A DNA stretch of 64,000 nt from Paracoccus aestuarii (GCF_028553885.1 NZ_CP067169.1:2921001-2985000), one strand, 5' to 3'; positions 16,280-25,554 are shown, counted from the stretch's first letter. Translations and numbers: made by a program. Notes: a model not told the origin generated them from the sequence alone.

Positions 16280-18574
16280 TCAGCCAAAACGCTGTTTGCA
16301 GTATTCCGGAACCGAACCTCCTTGAAGCTCCTGCGTCGAGGCTCCTCCACGGACGTAGAACCGCTGCATGCTTCCGTCCTTGACGAAGGCGGCCTTCGGC
16401 CCCTTGTCGCAACGGACGGCCAAAACGCGGCCCCCTTCCTCATCTTCGAAGTGGTAATGCACATACGGCATGAACACCTCTCCCACGCGATCCTTCATCA
16501 AGTTGACGAGATGCAGGCCCATCTTGTCCTCATTCGGAAAGCCATCGGCTTCCAATCCCAAAACTTCGCCGCTGTCTGACACCCCGATCAGCAGGGTGCC
16601 ACCCTTAGCGTTTAGGAAGCCCACAATAGTCTTCAGAACCGCGAGCTGCATCTTGTCATCATGCTGCCCGGTGTGAAGATTAGTGCGCAGGGTCGACTTG
16701 AACTCGATTGCGTCCCCTTCACCGGCGGCGATCAGTTCTGTCACGTCGATCGGTGAGGGGGCAACCGCTTGGAGCTTGCCTGTCAGATCGTTCCAGGCGC
16801 TTCGAATGACCCTTGCCATCCGCAATCGGCGTTCTACCAGGAAGGTCTGATAGTCCATTTCCCACCACAAGGGCGGCAAGGCGTGCCAGAAATACATCTG
16901 CTCGCGCCGTTCGGCTGATAGCGCCGCGTCCAAGACCGGAACATAATCACGCGGCGGCTGCTTGCCGATCTTGATGTTCTGCGGCCACTCCACCGCAGCA
17001 AAGTTTGCGATCTGATTGATCTGCTTAATATCCTTCTGACCGATTTCCTCAAGGTATGCCCTCGGGAAAAGGTGGTGCCGCTCCAAGACAGCCTTCGACC
17101 CGCGGATTGCCGGATCGACTAGTGCCGCGATCTTGAACGGGCTATACAGAGCCACCGCATCCAGTCGGATCAACGCGGCATTGTAGGCGAATAGAGAGGG
17201 GCTTTGTGAGGCGGACGTTGCCAGTTGGCTGGGCAGGTTGATCGTCCAGTAGTCGTCAGTCAGCGCGAGTCCCATCATCTCGCGCAGCTTCGCGACATAA
17301 TCGCCGGCCGTCTCCAGATCGCGCACCATGGCCAGGTCGGAGTCAAACCGGCCTTCCGGCCCGTAGGAATATCGTCCTGTAAGCGCTGCCATGAAGAAAA
17401 ATTCACCGATTACCTGCCGCATCACGTCGCGCGGGACGGCGAAATCATCGATGCCAATCAGATAGAGCACGTAGGAATACATGATGGCGGTCTGCGAACT
17501 GACCATCTTCTCGCCACGATAGCCGGCCAGTGTCAGGGCGGACAAGAAATGATGCCAGTTCGCAAGATTGAGCGCCGTCTTCTGCCCCACCTGCATCCTG
17601 GAGAACTGATCCTCGCGCTTTTCCGGGCTGTCCAAGCCTGTTTTCGGGTCGCGGCCGCGCAGCGCATTGTAGACCGCCTCCAGCCGTGCTCGTTTTAATG
17701 ACAGGCCCACCGTGACGCGAAGCATCTGATCGGGCGAGGGCTTGATGAAATGATTATAGGGCGAGGCCCGACCGTCGGCAGGCTTCGTGGCGTTCAACGC
17801 GAAGCTCTCCAGATCGGCGCGCCCCTCGTCCCAGAACACCGACATCAGCGTCATGATGAAATCGGACTGGTTGAGCTTCTTGCCCGAACCGTTGATGCGC
17901 ACGAAGACCTCGGCAATCGTTTCGGCGCCAACGGTGGGCGATAATGTGAGCGCAGTGAATTGATAGTGCGGCAGATTGAACAGCCGACCGATGGCTTCCT
18001 CGATGCGCTCCGCTTCCTCTTGGCTCAACTCACGCGTTGCCGCGAGTTCCTTCAGGAAGACCCTGGTAAAGGCAAGAAGCTTTGTCTCCTTGTGCCACAA
18101 CACCGAGATGTCCGGGATATAGGCCTTGTCCTTGGCGGTGGTCGCGTCGGGGACGTCAAAACGTTCCGTCAGCGGATTGAAGGCGATCCGGATCGGACTC
18201 TTCGAGAAGTCAGCACGGATGACCTCGGAGCCTTTGATTACTGCGTAGAGCGAGGTAAGCCGCTGTTGGCCGTCCACGATCGCCATCTTCGGAGGCAGCC
18301 GGTCTTTCTTTGTGCCAATTGCTTTGAGCACGCCATCTGCACCCGTGTCCCAGAACAGCAAGAAGCCGGCGGGATAACCCCGATATAGCGAGTCGAACAA
18401 GTTGCGGACATTGACGTTGGGCCAGACAAATGGTCGCTGCAGTTCCGGCAGCCCGATCTTGCCTAGGTCGATATCCTCGATCAGCGAGGAGATTGGGTAA
18501 TTGGTGGTGGTGAAAAGCGTCAATCCGGGCATCTCCTCTTGGATGGCACCATCATGATCGGGATCTGGCTGCAA
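16280..18574 (-). CDS. DUF262-HNH-AlbA_2 fusion protein, probable defence nuclease
   Basis: Up to 764 residues. The DUF262 (ParB-like) domain spans about residues 28-230, with LPELQRPFVWPNVNVRNLFD and the key MAIVDGQQRLTSLYAVI motif. Near residue 497 is LERHHLFPRAYL followed by INQIANFAAVEWPQNIKIG, an HNH-like site of the GmrSD/DUF1524 kind. From about residue 620 comes an AlbA_2/Schlafen-type domain (GDAIEFKSTLRTN, GFLNAKGGTLLIGVSDSGEV). DUF262 plus an HNH domain occurs in modification-dependent restriction enzymes such as GmrSD and BrxU; the AlbA_2 tail is an unusual addition. The start is uncertain: TTG at 18574, ATG at 18532 or TTG at 18520, the last with AAGAGGAG upstream. It stands alone. 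Confidence 0.82.
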   Translation of the reverse strand: MQPDPDHDGAIQEEMPGLTLFTTTNYPISSLIEDIDLGKIGLPELQRPFVWPNVNVRNLFDSLYRGYPAGFLLFWDTGADGVLKAIGTKKDRLPPKMAIVDGQQRLTSLYAVIKGSEVIRADFSKSPIRIAFNPLTERFDVPDATTAKDKAYIPDISVLWHKETKLLAFTRVFLKELAATRELSQEEAERIEEAIGRLFNLPHYQFTALTLSPTVGAETIAEVFVRINGSGKKLNQSDFIMTLMSVFWDEGRADLESFALNATKPADGRASPYNHFIKPSPDQMLRVTVGLSLKRARLEAVYNALRGRDPKTGLDSPEKREDQFSRMQVGQKTALNLANWHHFLSALTLAGYRGEKMVSSQTAIMYSYVLYLIGIDDFAVPRDVMRQVIGEFFFMAALTGRYSYGPEGRFDSDLAMVRDLETAGDYVAKLREMMGLALTDDYWTINLPSQLATSASQSPSLFAYNAALIRLDAVALYSPFKIAALVDPAIRGSKAVLERHHLFPRAYLEEIGQKDIKQINQIANFAAVEWPQNIKIGKQPPRDYVPVLDAALSAERREQMYFWHALPPLWWEMDYQTFLVERRLRMARVIRSAWNDLTGKLQAVAPSPIDVTELIAAGEGDAIEFKSTLRTNLHTGQHDDKMQLAVLKTIVGFLNAKGGTLLIGVSDSGEVLGLEADGFPNEDKMGLHLVNLMKDRVGEVFMPYVHYHFEDEEGGRVLAVRCDKGPKAAFVKDGSMQRFYVRGGASTQELQGGSVPEYCKQRFG

Positions 18575-18978
18575 CGGAAGTTGAATGTCCGCTTGCGGGC
18601 GCGCTGCGGTGCGGCGGCGGGCGAGATGACCGTCTGCTATGGTGAGGGTTTTCTTATGCGGGCCGTGGCGTAAGGTTGGAGCCTGGTGCGCGGTTGGCCC
18701 GCGTTGGAAAACCTCCCAAGGACGAAGCCGCGGGGAGCTTGGCGCTACCTATGTGGAAAGAGCGCCACCCATCGTGACCGCCTTGAAGTCCTGCATACGC
18801 CGCAGTTGTGGATTTGTCTCGCGCAGGCGGGTTTTGCTGCAGAATGGTTGTGCGCTCGGCTTCGGGTGAGTGCGGAGTGATCTGACTTCCGGCGGTTTCT
18901 GGCGCTTTGGATAGTCGCCGCCGACCTGGTGCCCGAGCGGGGACCGGCGGCTGATCAGGCTGAGGGACGGGCGTTTCA
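18575..18978. other. Non-coding region, downstream end of the IS91-family element
   Basis: No convincing gene. The part next to 18979 probably belongs to the untranslated end (ori or ter side) of the IS91-family element, but I could not define the exact terminus. IS91 elements have no inverted repeats or target duplication to help. Confidence 0.4.
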
Positions 18979-20172
18979 TCATGCTGCCTGCTCGCGTGGC
19001 GGTGCCCGTGATTGCGGTTTGTGCCCGCGCCGGAAGATCTCGATGATCCGCATCGGGCCACCGCAGCAGGGGCATGGTTCACGCAGGGTATGGGGGATGA
19101 CCTCAGCGGCAACTTGAGGTGCTGGCTCGGCTTGCGCCTCCCCAAGCAGGCTTCGGATCTTTGCGATGCTGGCCTTTCGGGTGGCGCTGGCGAGCAGGCC
19201 GTAATGCCGGATGCGGTGGAATCCGTCAGGTAGGACGTGGATCAGGAAACGGCGGATGAACTCGTCGGTAGCCAGCCGCATGATCTTCTGGCGGTCGCCC
19301 TTTCGGGTGCGGTAATCCTTCCAGCGGAAGGCAATGGTCCTCGCATCGGCGCTGACCAGTCGGCTGTTCGAGATGGCCACACGGTGGTTATAGCGGCTCA
19401 GATAAGCCAGCACTGCTTCGGGTCCACCAAAAGGTGGTTTGGCGTAGACCACCCATTCGGTTTTGCGGAACGGAGCAAGCCAGGCGCTGAGGGCGGTGAT
19501 GTCTGCAAGCTCCGCCAGATCGCCGAAGAAGGCAAGCTCTTCGCTGCGGTGCAACGCATGAAGCCCCTCGATGAACAGGCACCGGAACAACCGCGACAGC
19601 ACTTGCACGTGGACAAAGAAGCCGGGCTTGCAGACGACCCACCTGGTGCCGTCCGGCGACAGGCCGCCGCCCGGGACGATCATGTGGATATGGGGATGAT
19701 GGGTCAGCGCCGAGCCCCAGGTATGCAGCACGGCCGTGATGCCGACCTTTGCGCCAAGACGCTTGGGATCGGCGGCGATGGTCATCACCGTCTCGGCCGA
19801 GGCGCGGAACAGCAGGTCATAAACCGTCTTCTTGTTCCAGAACGCGATCTGCGCGATCTGGGCCGGCAGGGTGAAGACCACGTGGAAATACTCGACGGGT
19901 AGCAAATCCTGAGCGCGCGCTGCCATCCAGTCACGCGCCGCCGGACCCTGGCACTTGGGGCAGTGCCGGTTCTTGCAGGAGTTGTAGGCGATGTGCTGGT
20001 GGCTGCACTTGTCACATGCCGCCACGTGCCCGCCGAGCGCCTCGGTCCGGCAGGCATCGATCGCCGACATCACCATGAGCTGGCTCAGGCTGCCATGACC
20101 CGCATTGGCCTGCCGCCACGCAGACCCATGGACGCGGAAGATGTCAGCGATCTCCAGCTTGGGCCGGGGCAC
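18979..20172 (-). CDS. IS91-family HUH transposase
   Basis: 397 residues. A zinc-finger-like N-terminal domain has the cysteine pattern VAACDKCSHQHIAYNSCKNR then HCPKCQG. The HUH motif is HHPHIHMIVPGGG, and the catalytic tyrosine region is YLSRYNHRVAISNSRL. These are the marks of IS91-type rolling-circle transposases (Y2_Tnp plus Zn_Tnp_IS91). A C-terminal CPCCGGP knuckle is also present. The frame is intact, so this protein could still act even though the neighbouring integrase is broken. Confidence 0.94.
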   Translation of the reverse strand: MPRPKLEIADIFRVHGSAWRQANAGHGSLSQLMVMSAIDACRTEALGGHVAACDKCSHQHIAYNSCKNRHCPKCQGPAARDWMAARAQDLLPVEYFHVVFTLPAQIAQIAFWNKKTVYDLLFRASAETVMTIAADPKRLGAKVGITAVLHTWGSALTHHPHIHMIVPGGGLSPDGTRWVVCKPGFFVHVQVLSRLFRCLFIEGLHALHRSEELAFFGDLAELADITALSAWLAPFRKTEWVVYAKPPFGGPEAVLAYLSRYNHRVAISNSRLVSADARTIAFRWKDYRTRKGDRQKIMRLATDEFIRRFLIHVLPDGFHRIRHYGLLASATRKASIAKIRSLLGEAQAEPAPQVAAEVIPHTLREPCPCCGGPMRIIEIFRRGHKPQSRAPPREQAA

Positions 20173-20184
20173 GCCCGGCGCGGG

Positions 20185-21053
20185 TCACTCCAGACTTCGC
20201 TCGATGGTGCGGTCCTGCAGCTTCGAGAGCATCTCGAAGGGGCTGTCAGTGTCCCGGATCGTCTTCGTGGCGACATGGGCGTATTGGGCGGTGGTGCTGA
20301 GTTTGGCATGTCCCAGCAACACCTGGATCACCCGCACGTCGGTGTTCGCTTCCAGCAGATGCGTCGCAAAGCTGTGGCGCAGGGTGTGCAGCGTGGCGGT
20401 CTTCTTGATCCCCGCCATGTTCTTGGCCGAGGTGAATGCCCGGTGCAGTTGTCGCGGAGAGATCGGGCTGACCCGTGGCAGGCCCGGGAAGAGCCAGCCG
20501 TCAGGACGCGCCTCGCGCCAGTAGCTCCGCAACAGCTCCAGCAGACTGGGCGACAGCATCACCTTGCGGTCTTTCTTGCCCTTGCCTTGTTCGACATGGA
20601 TCAGCATCCGGTCGCTGTCGATGTCGCCGATCCTGAGATTGCACACCTCGGCCGAACGCAGCCCGGCACCGTAGGAGATGCTGAGGGCCGCCCGATACTT
20701 CAGACCCGGTCCGGGTGCTGCCATCAGGATGTCGGACACCTCCTCCACGCAGAAAACCACGGGCAACCGGCGCGGCTCGGTCCGGAACTGCATGAACCGC
20801 TTCATCTCCTCGCGCCCGCAGGTCATGCCGAAGAAGAACCGCAGGGGGACGATACGGGTGTTGAAGGTCGAAGGGTGACCCCGGCATCGGTCATGTGCAA
20901 TTGATAAGCCCGCAACTCTTCCGGCGTGGCCGTGTCGGGCGAGCGCTTCAGAAAGGCTGCGAAATCCTTGACGGCACGGATATGGGCCTGCTGGGCTTTC
21001 TCGCCCATGCCACACATAGAGCTGCTGCGACAGCGGTGCCGAACGCCCGCCAA
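20185..21053 (-). pseudogene. IS91-associated tyrosine integrase, frameshifted
   Basis: The C-terminal part is a full tyrosine-recombinase catalytic domain: YGAGLRSAEVCNLRIGDI (first Arg), LHTLRHSFATHLLEANTD (HxLRH), LLGHAKLSTTAQYAHV (His and Tyr). The N-terminal SAM-like domain (MGEKAQQAHIRAVKDFAAFL to YQLHMTDAGVT) is in another frame. At 20873-20875 the minus strand reads GTCACCCTTCGACC where GTCACCCCTTCGACC would keep one frame (GVT-PSTFNTRIV), so one C has been lost from a run of four. The extreme N-terminus (before MCGMGEK) also looks degraded. The frame 20185-20900 alone cannot give a normal protein. Confidence 0.85.
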
Positions 21054-21129
21054 AGGCGCCAGTGCCGCGGAGCGGCTTAGTCCACGGGCCGATTGTGTGA
21101 ATCAAGAAAGATGCACACCCTCCTCCATC

Positions 21130-21495
21130 TCAACCGGAGATGCGCCGACCGAGGCAGATCGTTACGCCGCCCTCCGTCTCGATCTCGTGCGACAGGATCT
21201 CGTAGATCGCAATCAGCTCGCCGGTTCCGGACAGTTCGCCAGCCTCATCCCGTCCGCCTTGGCGAATTAAGACATGCTCGCTCAAGCGCAGGGCCTCTAG
21301 AAACTGCTCGTATTTAGCCGAGAAGCCGTGGCGGGGTCCCTTAAACGGATCCTTATAGACCTGATCCTTGCCGATCCGCGCGCTATGCAGTATCGGCGCG
21401 TTCGCGATAGCAAGCCCTCTGCCCTTTGCGTATCCGATCCAAGCAGACCGGTAGGTGAAGCCTGTCCGGAGGTCACGCATCCTGATCATGGTCAT
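21130..21495 (-). CDS. Hypothetical protein
   Basis: 121 residues from the ATG at 21495 (MTMIRMRDLRTGFTYRSAWI). The composition is that of a soluble globular protein with a helical middle (KYEQFLEALRLSEHVLIRQG) and an acidic C-terminal third (TGELIAIYEILSHEIETEGG). There is no signal or membrane segment. I do not recognise the family. It lies between the IS91 element and a repeat-bearing intergenic region and has no partner. An upstream in-frame start at 21564 is possible but adds low-complexity sequence. Confidence 0.5.
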   Translation of the reverse strand: MTMIRMRDLRTGFTYRSAWIGYAKGRGLAIANAPILHSARIGKDQVYKDPFKGPRHGFSAKYEQFLEALRLSEHVLIRQGGRDEAGELSGTGELIAIYEILSHEIETEGGVTICLGRRISG

Positions 21496-21573
21496 GGCCG
21501 GTCTCACACTGTCACCCGCTTCTGTGCTGTTCTTACAGCCCCTGGTCGGCGAATGACCAGCCACTCAACATAA

Positions 21574-21956
21574 GCCGGCCGCGATGGACATATCGTGACT
21601 TCAAAAAATCGACTTCGCCCAAGGCGACTACGTCCGATTTGAGCCCAGTGCGCCGGTCGGAGGCTGCCCCGCACCCATCCCGTCGCCAGTAGCGGCAGAG
21701 CGGCGTGAAGAGCCCATCTAAGACACGCGGGCGCGATGTTGCGCGGGCAGTGTCGGACTTAGCGTGAACTGGCGATGCCAAGAAAGCAGGCGCCCGCAGA
21801 CCGGAGCTACTTCCGGCTCGGGCAGCCTCAAGCGGAGCGAACTCCCGTTCGTGGCCTCCAATGCCTCTCAAGATCCGGGCAAATCGTCATCAAGTCCTTC
21901 TTGATTTGACAGGCGTTGGGCGGAAGGCTCACCGGAACGCCTGATCGGCCAATCAA
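21574..21956. repeat. Non-coding region with second copy of the 4.7-kb repeat
   Basis: No gene seen. About 21628-21717 is related to 4688-4770: both contain agtgcgc, ggctgccccgc and cgtgaagagcccat in the same order. The similarity is loose (roughly 60-65 percent by eye). Confidence 0.45.
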
Positions 21957-21971
21957 GTGCCAGGATCCGCC

Positions 21972-23129
21972 ATGTTCCCAGCTGCCCGTCGCCACCTGCT
22001 CGCCATCGCCTTCTGTGCCGCACCGGCGCTCCCTGCGGCTGCCGCCGAGTTCGTCGTCATCGACGGCGGCCCGGGCATGCCCTCCATCATCGAGGTCAGC
22101 GGGCCGATTGTGCCTGGCGATGCCGATCGCTTCTGGAAGCAGAGTCGCAATCTCGACAAGGCCATTGTGATGCTGGAGTCGCCAGGGGGCGATGTGGAGG
22201 AGGGGCTCTCGATCGGTGCCGAGGTGCACCAGCGGGGCTTTACGGCCTTTGTGCCGCCTGATGGTGAGTGCTACTCGATGTGCGCGATCATCTGGGCTGC
22301 CGCCAAGCACCGGGTCATGGACAGGACCTCGACAATCGGCGCCCATGCGGCTTTCGCCCGGCGCGCCCAGGCGGATGGTTCGGTTCAGGCCTACGAGTCT
22401 GGTATGGCGAATGCCGATATCGGCGCCTTCCTCAATGATGTCGGCCTTTCCCGGAAGGCGATCCGCTACTTCACCTGGGCCGCCCCCGATGACTTCAATC
22501 TCATCACCCCCGAAGTGGCGCAGCTCCTCGACATCGACACGACGGTCATCGATGGCGACACTCTCTATAATGTTGAGGATCGACCTACTCCTGGCACGAT
22601 TGCCCGCCAGACAGCGACATACATGTTCCTGCAAGGGGACTGTGCTTCGCTCCTCGGCATGGATGACGCATTCCTCCGGCAGCAGGGAGAAGAGCGTCTG
22701 AAGTTCGGCCACCAGATCTTTGGCGGCGAGGTCTTCATGGACCGCCTGCCGGAGATGGCAGATCGGATCAAGATGACGCAGGAGCGGATGGCGCTGAAGG
22801 ACTGGTGCACCGCGGCTGCCGGCGACCTTCATACTGATAAGCTGCCGCTTGGCATCAGCGGTCCCAGCTTCGACTGCAGCAAGGCCTCGAGCAGGACCGA
22901 GCACGCGATTTGCGGCAGCTTCGATCTCTGGCTCCAGGACCGCGCGCTCGGCTCACTCTATTCCGTCATCCGAAGCAAGGGCGCGGATCGGGAACGCGCG
23001 GACCTTACGCGGCGGCAGCGCGACTGGATCGGACAACGCGAGCGCTGCGGCGCGGATGAGCAGTGCATCGCGGATCGCTACAACGCGTGGTTCCTGGACC
23101 TGAGCCTTCTCGGGGCCGGCGCGCGGTAG
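21972..23129 (+). CDS. Exported ClpP/SppA-like protein with C-terminal LprI-type domain
   Basis: 385 residues from the ATG at 21972, which opens a signal peptide (MFPAARRHLLAIAFCAAPAL ending PAAAA). Residues ~20-200 resemble the ClpP/crotonase fold of membrane-associated serine proteases: the strand-turn VMLESPGGDVEEGLSIGAEV, the nucleophile-loop region DGECYSMCAIIWAAAKHRVM and the GAHAAF segment. The serine sits in ECYSMCA, flanked by two Cys that may form a disulfide. The last ~90 residues (FDCSKASSRTEHAICG, LTRRQRDWIGQRERC) form a DUF1311/LprI-like lysozyme-inhibitor domain with paired cysteines. The start is preferred to a GTG at 21957. It converges on a second ClpP-like gene. Confidence 0.78.
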   Translation: MFPAARRHLLAIAFCAAPALPAAAAEFVVIDGGPGMPSIIEVSGPIVPGDADRFWKQSRNLDKAIVMLESPGGDVEEGLSIGAEVHQRGFTAFVPPDGECYSMCAIIWAAAKHRVMDRTSTIGAHAAFARRAQADGSVQAYESGMANADIGAFLNDVGLSRKAIRYFTWAAPDDFNLITPEVAQLLDIDTTVIDGDTLYNVEDRPTPGTIARQTATYMFLQGDCASLLGMDDAFLRQQGEERLKFGHQIFGGEVFMDRLPEMADRIKMTQERMALKDWCTAAAGDLHTDKLPLGISGPSFDCSKASSRTEHAICGSFDLWLQDRALGSLYSVIRSKGADRERADLTRRQRDWIGQRERCGADEQCIADRYNAWFLDLSLLGAGAR

Positions 23130-23226
23130 GCTTGAAGCGACCGACCTCAGACACAGCCATGCCGATCCCGTCGCCACATCATCATGCTAGCACTGTGCAG
23201 ACTGTCTGGTTCCCCGTCGTCCCACC

Positions 23227-24498
23227 TCACCTGATTGAGGAGATAACGCCCGAACTCTGGATCGGCCTGCCGCCGTAGCCCTTCGGCCAGCACCACTGCA
23301 TATCGACAACGTAGCTGACCGCCGCGCAGTCGGAAGCGGCCAAGCATTGGCGTTCGCATTCATCCAGAGAAATGCCACGGATGCCGTTGGCTAGAAGATC
23401 CGCGCCACGTAGATCGAGCCCGTTTTGTCTCGTCATGCGCGGCATTGGGGCCGGCGTAGGCGTAGGCGGAGCAGTTCGGAAGAAGCGACGCATGCAGCCG
23501 TCAACCATGTCGCGGATCTTGGGGTCCACCACCTCCCCGGCAAAGCCGTAGGAGATGCTCTTGTCCATGTTAAAGACCTTACCGCCAATGGCCGAGGCAC
23601 CCGCGATCTCGGCCGCAACTTGAGGAGTGATCTGGAAACCCGCGATCGTCTCGCCGTTGCCGTGCTGGATATAGCCAAACTCGTGGATCGTGTGATCGTA
23701 GCCTCCGGCGTGCACCATGAAGGGCCCTGCGAACGGCATGGGCGGCTCCTGCAGAAAGGCGATGCCGTAAGGCCCTTCGTCACCGCAGCCGATGATGATC
23801 TTGTTTCGGCCAACGAAGGCATCTTGCTCGACGCGCAGCGATATTTCTCCCTCGTAGTTCACATACTCCACGGCTTGTCCTCTCACGCCCTGAGAAACGA
23901 CGCCGAGGTCAGCTAGACGTTGGTGATCAACCCAGACCATGCTGTCGCCGCGCGCCGAGACGATGTCCGCGAGAAAGTCGCTGTCGACCCCGCGGCTCTG
24001 GAGATAGGTGAGGATGATCGAGGTCAGCTCCTGACCCATTGCCAATGCGTCCGAACCGGTCAGCTCGTTCTGGGTGTAGAACTGGTGAACGCCCAGCCCG
24101 GCACCGGTTTCGATGAAGCGGAAGTCGGCCCCGAGATAGGCGTAGACGCAGGCGCTGGCACAAATTGGAGAGCTGTCGCCTGCAATGCGCGAGGACGTGC
24201 TCTCGGGCCGGGCGGCGATGACCTGGCCAATGCGGATGCCCTCCACGAGTGCGCCGCCGGGGCTGTCGAACTCGAAGCTGATGTCGTTTATGGGCCGACC
24301 CTCGTAGCGCAGCAGCTCTGCCATTAGCGCGGCAGCGTCACCCTGCACGATCTCGCCAGACAACTTAACCGTCAGGCTGGCCGGCATGAACTGCGTGGGT
24401 TCACTGTAGCTGCTCGAAATCTGCATGGCTTCGCCGCCCTGTGGGTCGATGATGGCACCGAAGATGAATGCGGCGGCAAAGACGAGTCGATCGAGCAC
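23227..24498 (-). CDS. Exported ClpP-like protein with C-terminal PAN/Apple-like domain
   Basis: About 423 residues. The GTG at 24498 (GAGG five bases upstream) is preferred to a TTG at 24504; the N-terminus LDRLVFAAAFIFGAIIDPQG is an export signal. The ClpP-like part has FEFDSPGGALVEGIRIGQVI, the nucleophile-type loop SPICASACVYAYLGADFRFI and LGVHQFYTQNE with a likely catalytic His. After a proline-rich linker (TAPPTPTPAPMPR) the last ~65 residues, GISLDECERQCLAASDCAAV with WCWPKGYGG, fit a PAN/Apple domain held by disulfides. It shares the ClpP-like fold with the convergent gene at 21972, but the attached domains differ. Function is unknown; a periplasmic protease or pseudoprotease is likely. 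Confidence 0.75.
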   Translation of the reverse strand: MLDRLVFAAAFIFGAIIDPQGGEAMQISSSYSEPTQFMPASLTVKLSGEIVQGDAAALMAELLRYEGRPINDISFEFDSPGGALVEGIRIGQVIAARPESTSSRIAGDSSPICASACVYAYLGADFRFIETGAGLGVHQFYTQNELTGSDALAMGQELTSIILTYLQSRGVDSDFLADIVSARGDSMVWVDHQRLADLGVVSQGVRGQAVEYVNYEGEISLRVEQDAFVGRNKIIIGCGDEGPYGIAFLQEPPMPFAGPFMVHAGGYDHTIHEFGYIQHGNGETIAGFQITPQVAAEIAGASAIGGKVFNMDKSISYGFAGEVVDPKIRDMVDGCMRRFFRTAPPTPTPAPMPRMTRQNGLDLRGADLLANGIRGISLDECERQCLAASDCAAVSYVVDMQWCWPKGYGGRPIQSSGVISSIR

Positions 24499-25119
24499 TG
24501 GCAACCTCGCAGCAGGGGCACTAAGAAAATTATTTCACGTTAGCGTTGCGCGTCTCTAGCAATCAACATGCGTCAGGCGACTTCGATCAAAGTTGCCGAG
24601 ATTTTCCTTCCTCAGCGTGAAACGGTTTTCCAACACGAATGATACGTCACAGCCACCGTTTCGCAGGGAGGCGAGACTACGGTAATTGCATGCAATGCGA
24701 ATTTGGCATGACAGTTTTCTACGCGTAGCACCAAGGTCCGGTGGGATCTGGATGGCGCTTAGCGAAAGAGGAAGACCGGCCGCTATGGGCGTTGCCGGCG
24801 GGTGCGCTGCACGCTGCCCATCTTGCCTCTGAGGTCTATAGTGACGTAGGGCGCTTTAGGGTGTCGCTGGTCTTCGCTCAGGAGGTGGCGCGCTCACCTT
24901 TGAAAGTAGGTGGCGCAAACCCAAAGGGTTGAAGGTCAGTCTGCTGCCGGAGATCTGTTCCCGCGGGCGCGACTCGTTATCCTCAAAGAAATCAGCGGCA
25001 GCGTGCAGCGCCTCGAAGTCATCAGGCGGCGGCACGACAACCCCATCGGCACCTCCAAACGCCAGATTGCCAAAGAACGGCTCGTCCGGCTTCGGTTCGT
25101 CAGCATCCGAGCCTTCGGT
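24499..25119. other. Region without intact gene, left of IS66
   Basis: 24505-24850 shows nothing recognisable. 24856-25119 holds the C-terminal part of a minus-strand reading frame that continues across the IS66 insertion (see the separate entry). Confidence 0.4.
24856..25119 (-). pseudogene. Small reading frame interrupted by IS66
   Basis: If the IS66 element and one copy of its 8-bp duplication are removed, an open minus-strand frame runs from about 27533 through the junction to a TAA at 24856-24858. It would encode ~100 residues with a possible GTG start (VLSRILTRRRVQATASTEGS, then DADEPKPDEPFFGNLAFGGA). The acidic, proline-rich composition is not that of random frames, but I recognise no family. 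IS66 cuts it after the STEG codons. Confidence 0.4.
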
Positions 25120-25164
25120 GTAACCGTCCGGCCTGACCGCTCTGCCGGGAGTGCTGCGTAGAAG

Positions 25165-25195
25165 ATAGTGTCCACTATCGGATAATGGACACTAT
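25165..25195. repeat. Perfect 10-bp inverted repeat in IS66 leader
   Basis: ATAGTGTCCA (25165-25174) and TGGACACTAT (25186-25195) are exact complements with an 11-nt loop, just before tnpA. It could be an operator or a transcript hairpin that limits read-through into the element; neither role is shown. Confidence 0.6.
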
Positions 25196-25206
25196 CGGGG
25201 TTGTGG

Positions 25207-25554
25207 GTGACGAAGCGGCGGAAGCGTCGGGTCTGGTCTGACGACGAGAAGCGGATGATCTGCGGGCAGGCGCGTGTGCCCGGTGTGTCGGTGAGCCAGG
25301 TTGCGCGCCGGTATGACGTGAATGCCAATCTGGTCTTTGCCTGGCTGCGCGATCCGCGGTTTGCAGATGCCGACGCGGCCGATGTCGCGCGCTTTCTGCC
25401 GGTGGAGATCGTTGCGGAGGTGAAGGCGCCGAAGGCACTTCCTGCGGTCGATGGGCATATCGAGATCGAGCTGGCCGGTGGGCACCGGATGCGGATCAGC
25501 GGCAGCTATGATCCCGAGGCGCTCGCTCGGTTGATCCGGGGCCTGACGGCGTGA
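25207..25554 (+). CDS. tnpA: IS66 accessory protein TnpA
   Basis: About 115 residues from a GTG at 25207 (a TTG at 25201 is also in frame). The N-terminal helix-turn-helix ([20 protein letters not shown] then [20 protein letters not shown]) is typical of IS66 OrfA (HTH_Tnp_1). It is needed with TnpB for transposition in IS66 elements and probably binds the ends. Its stop overlaps the tnpB start by 4 bp. Confidence 0.93.
   Translation: MTKRRKRRVWSDDEKRMICGQARVPGVSVSQVARRYDVNANLVFAWLRDPRFADADAADVARFLPVEIVAEVKAPKALPAVDGHIEIELAGGHRMRISGSYDPEALARLIRGLTA

Larger units (their letters stand above)
18979..21053 (-). mobile_element. IS91-family element with companion integrase (degraded)
   Basis: A HUH transposase gene and an upstream tyrosine-integrase gene on the same strand, 12 bp apart, form the usual arrangement of one IS91 subgroup. 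The integrase is frameshifted. The outer limits given are those of the genes; the true ends lie somewhat beyond and could not be recognised. Confidence 0.75.
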
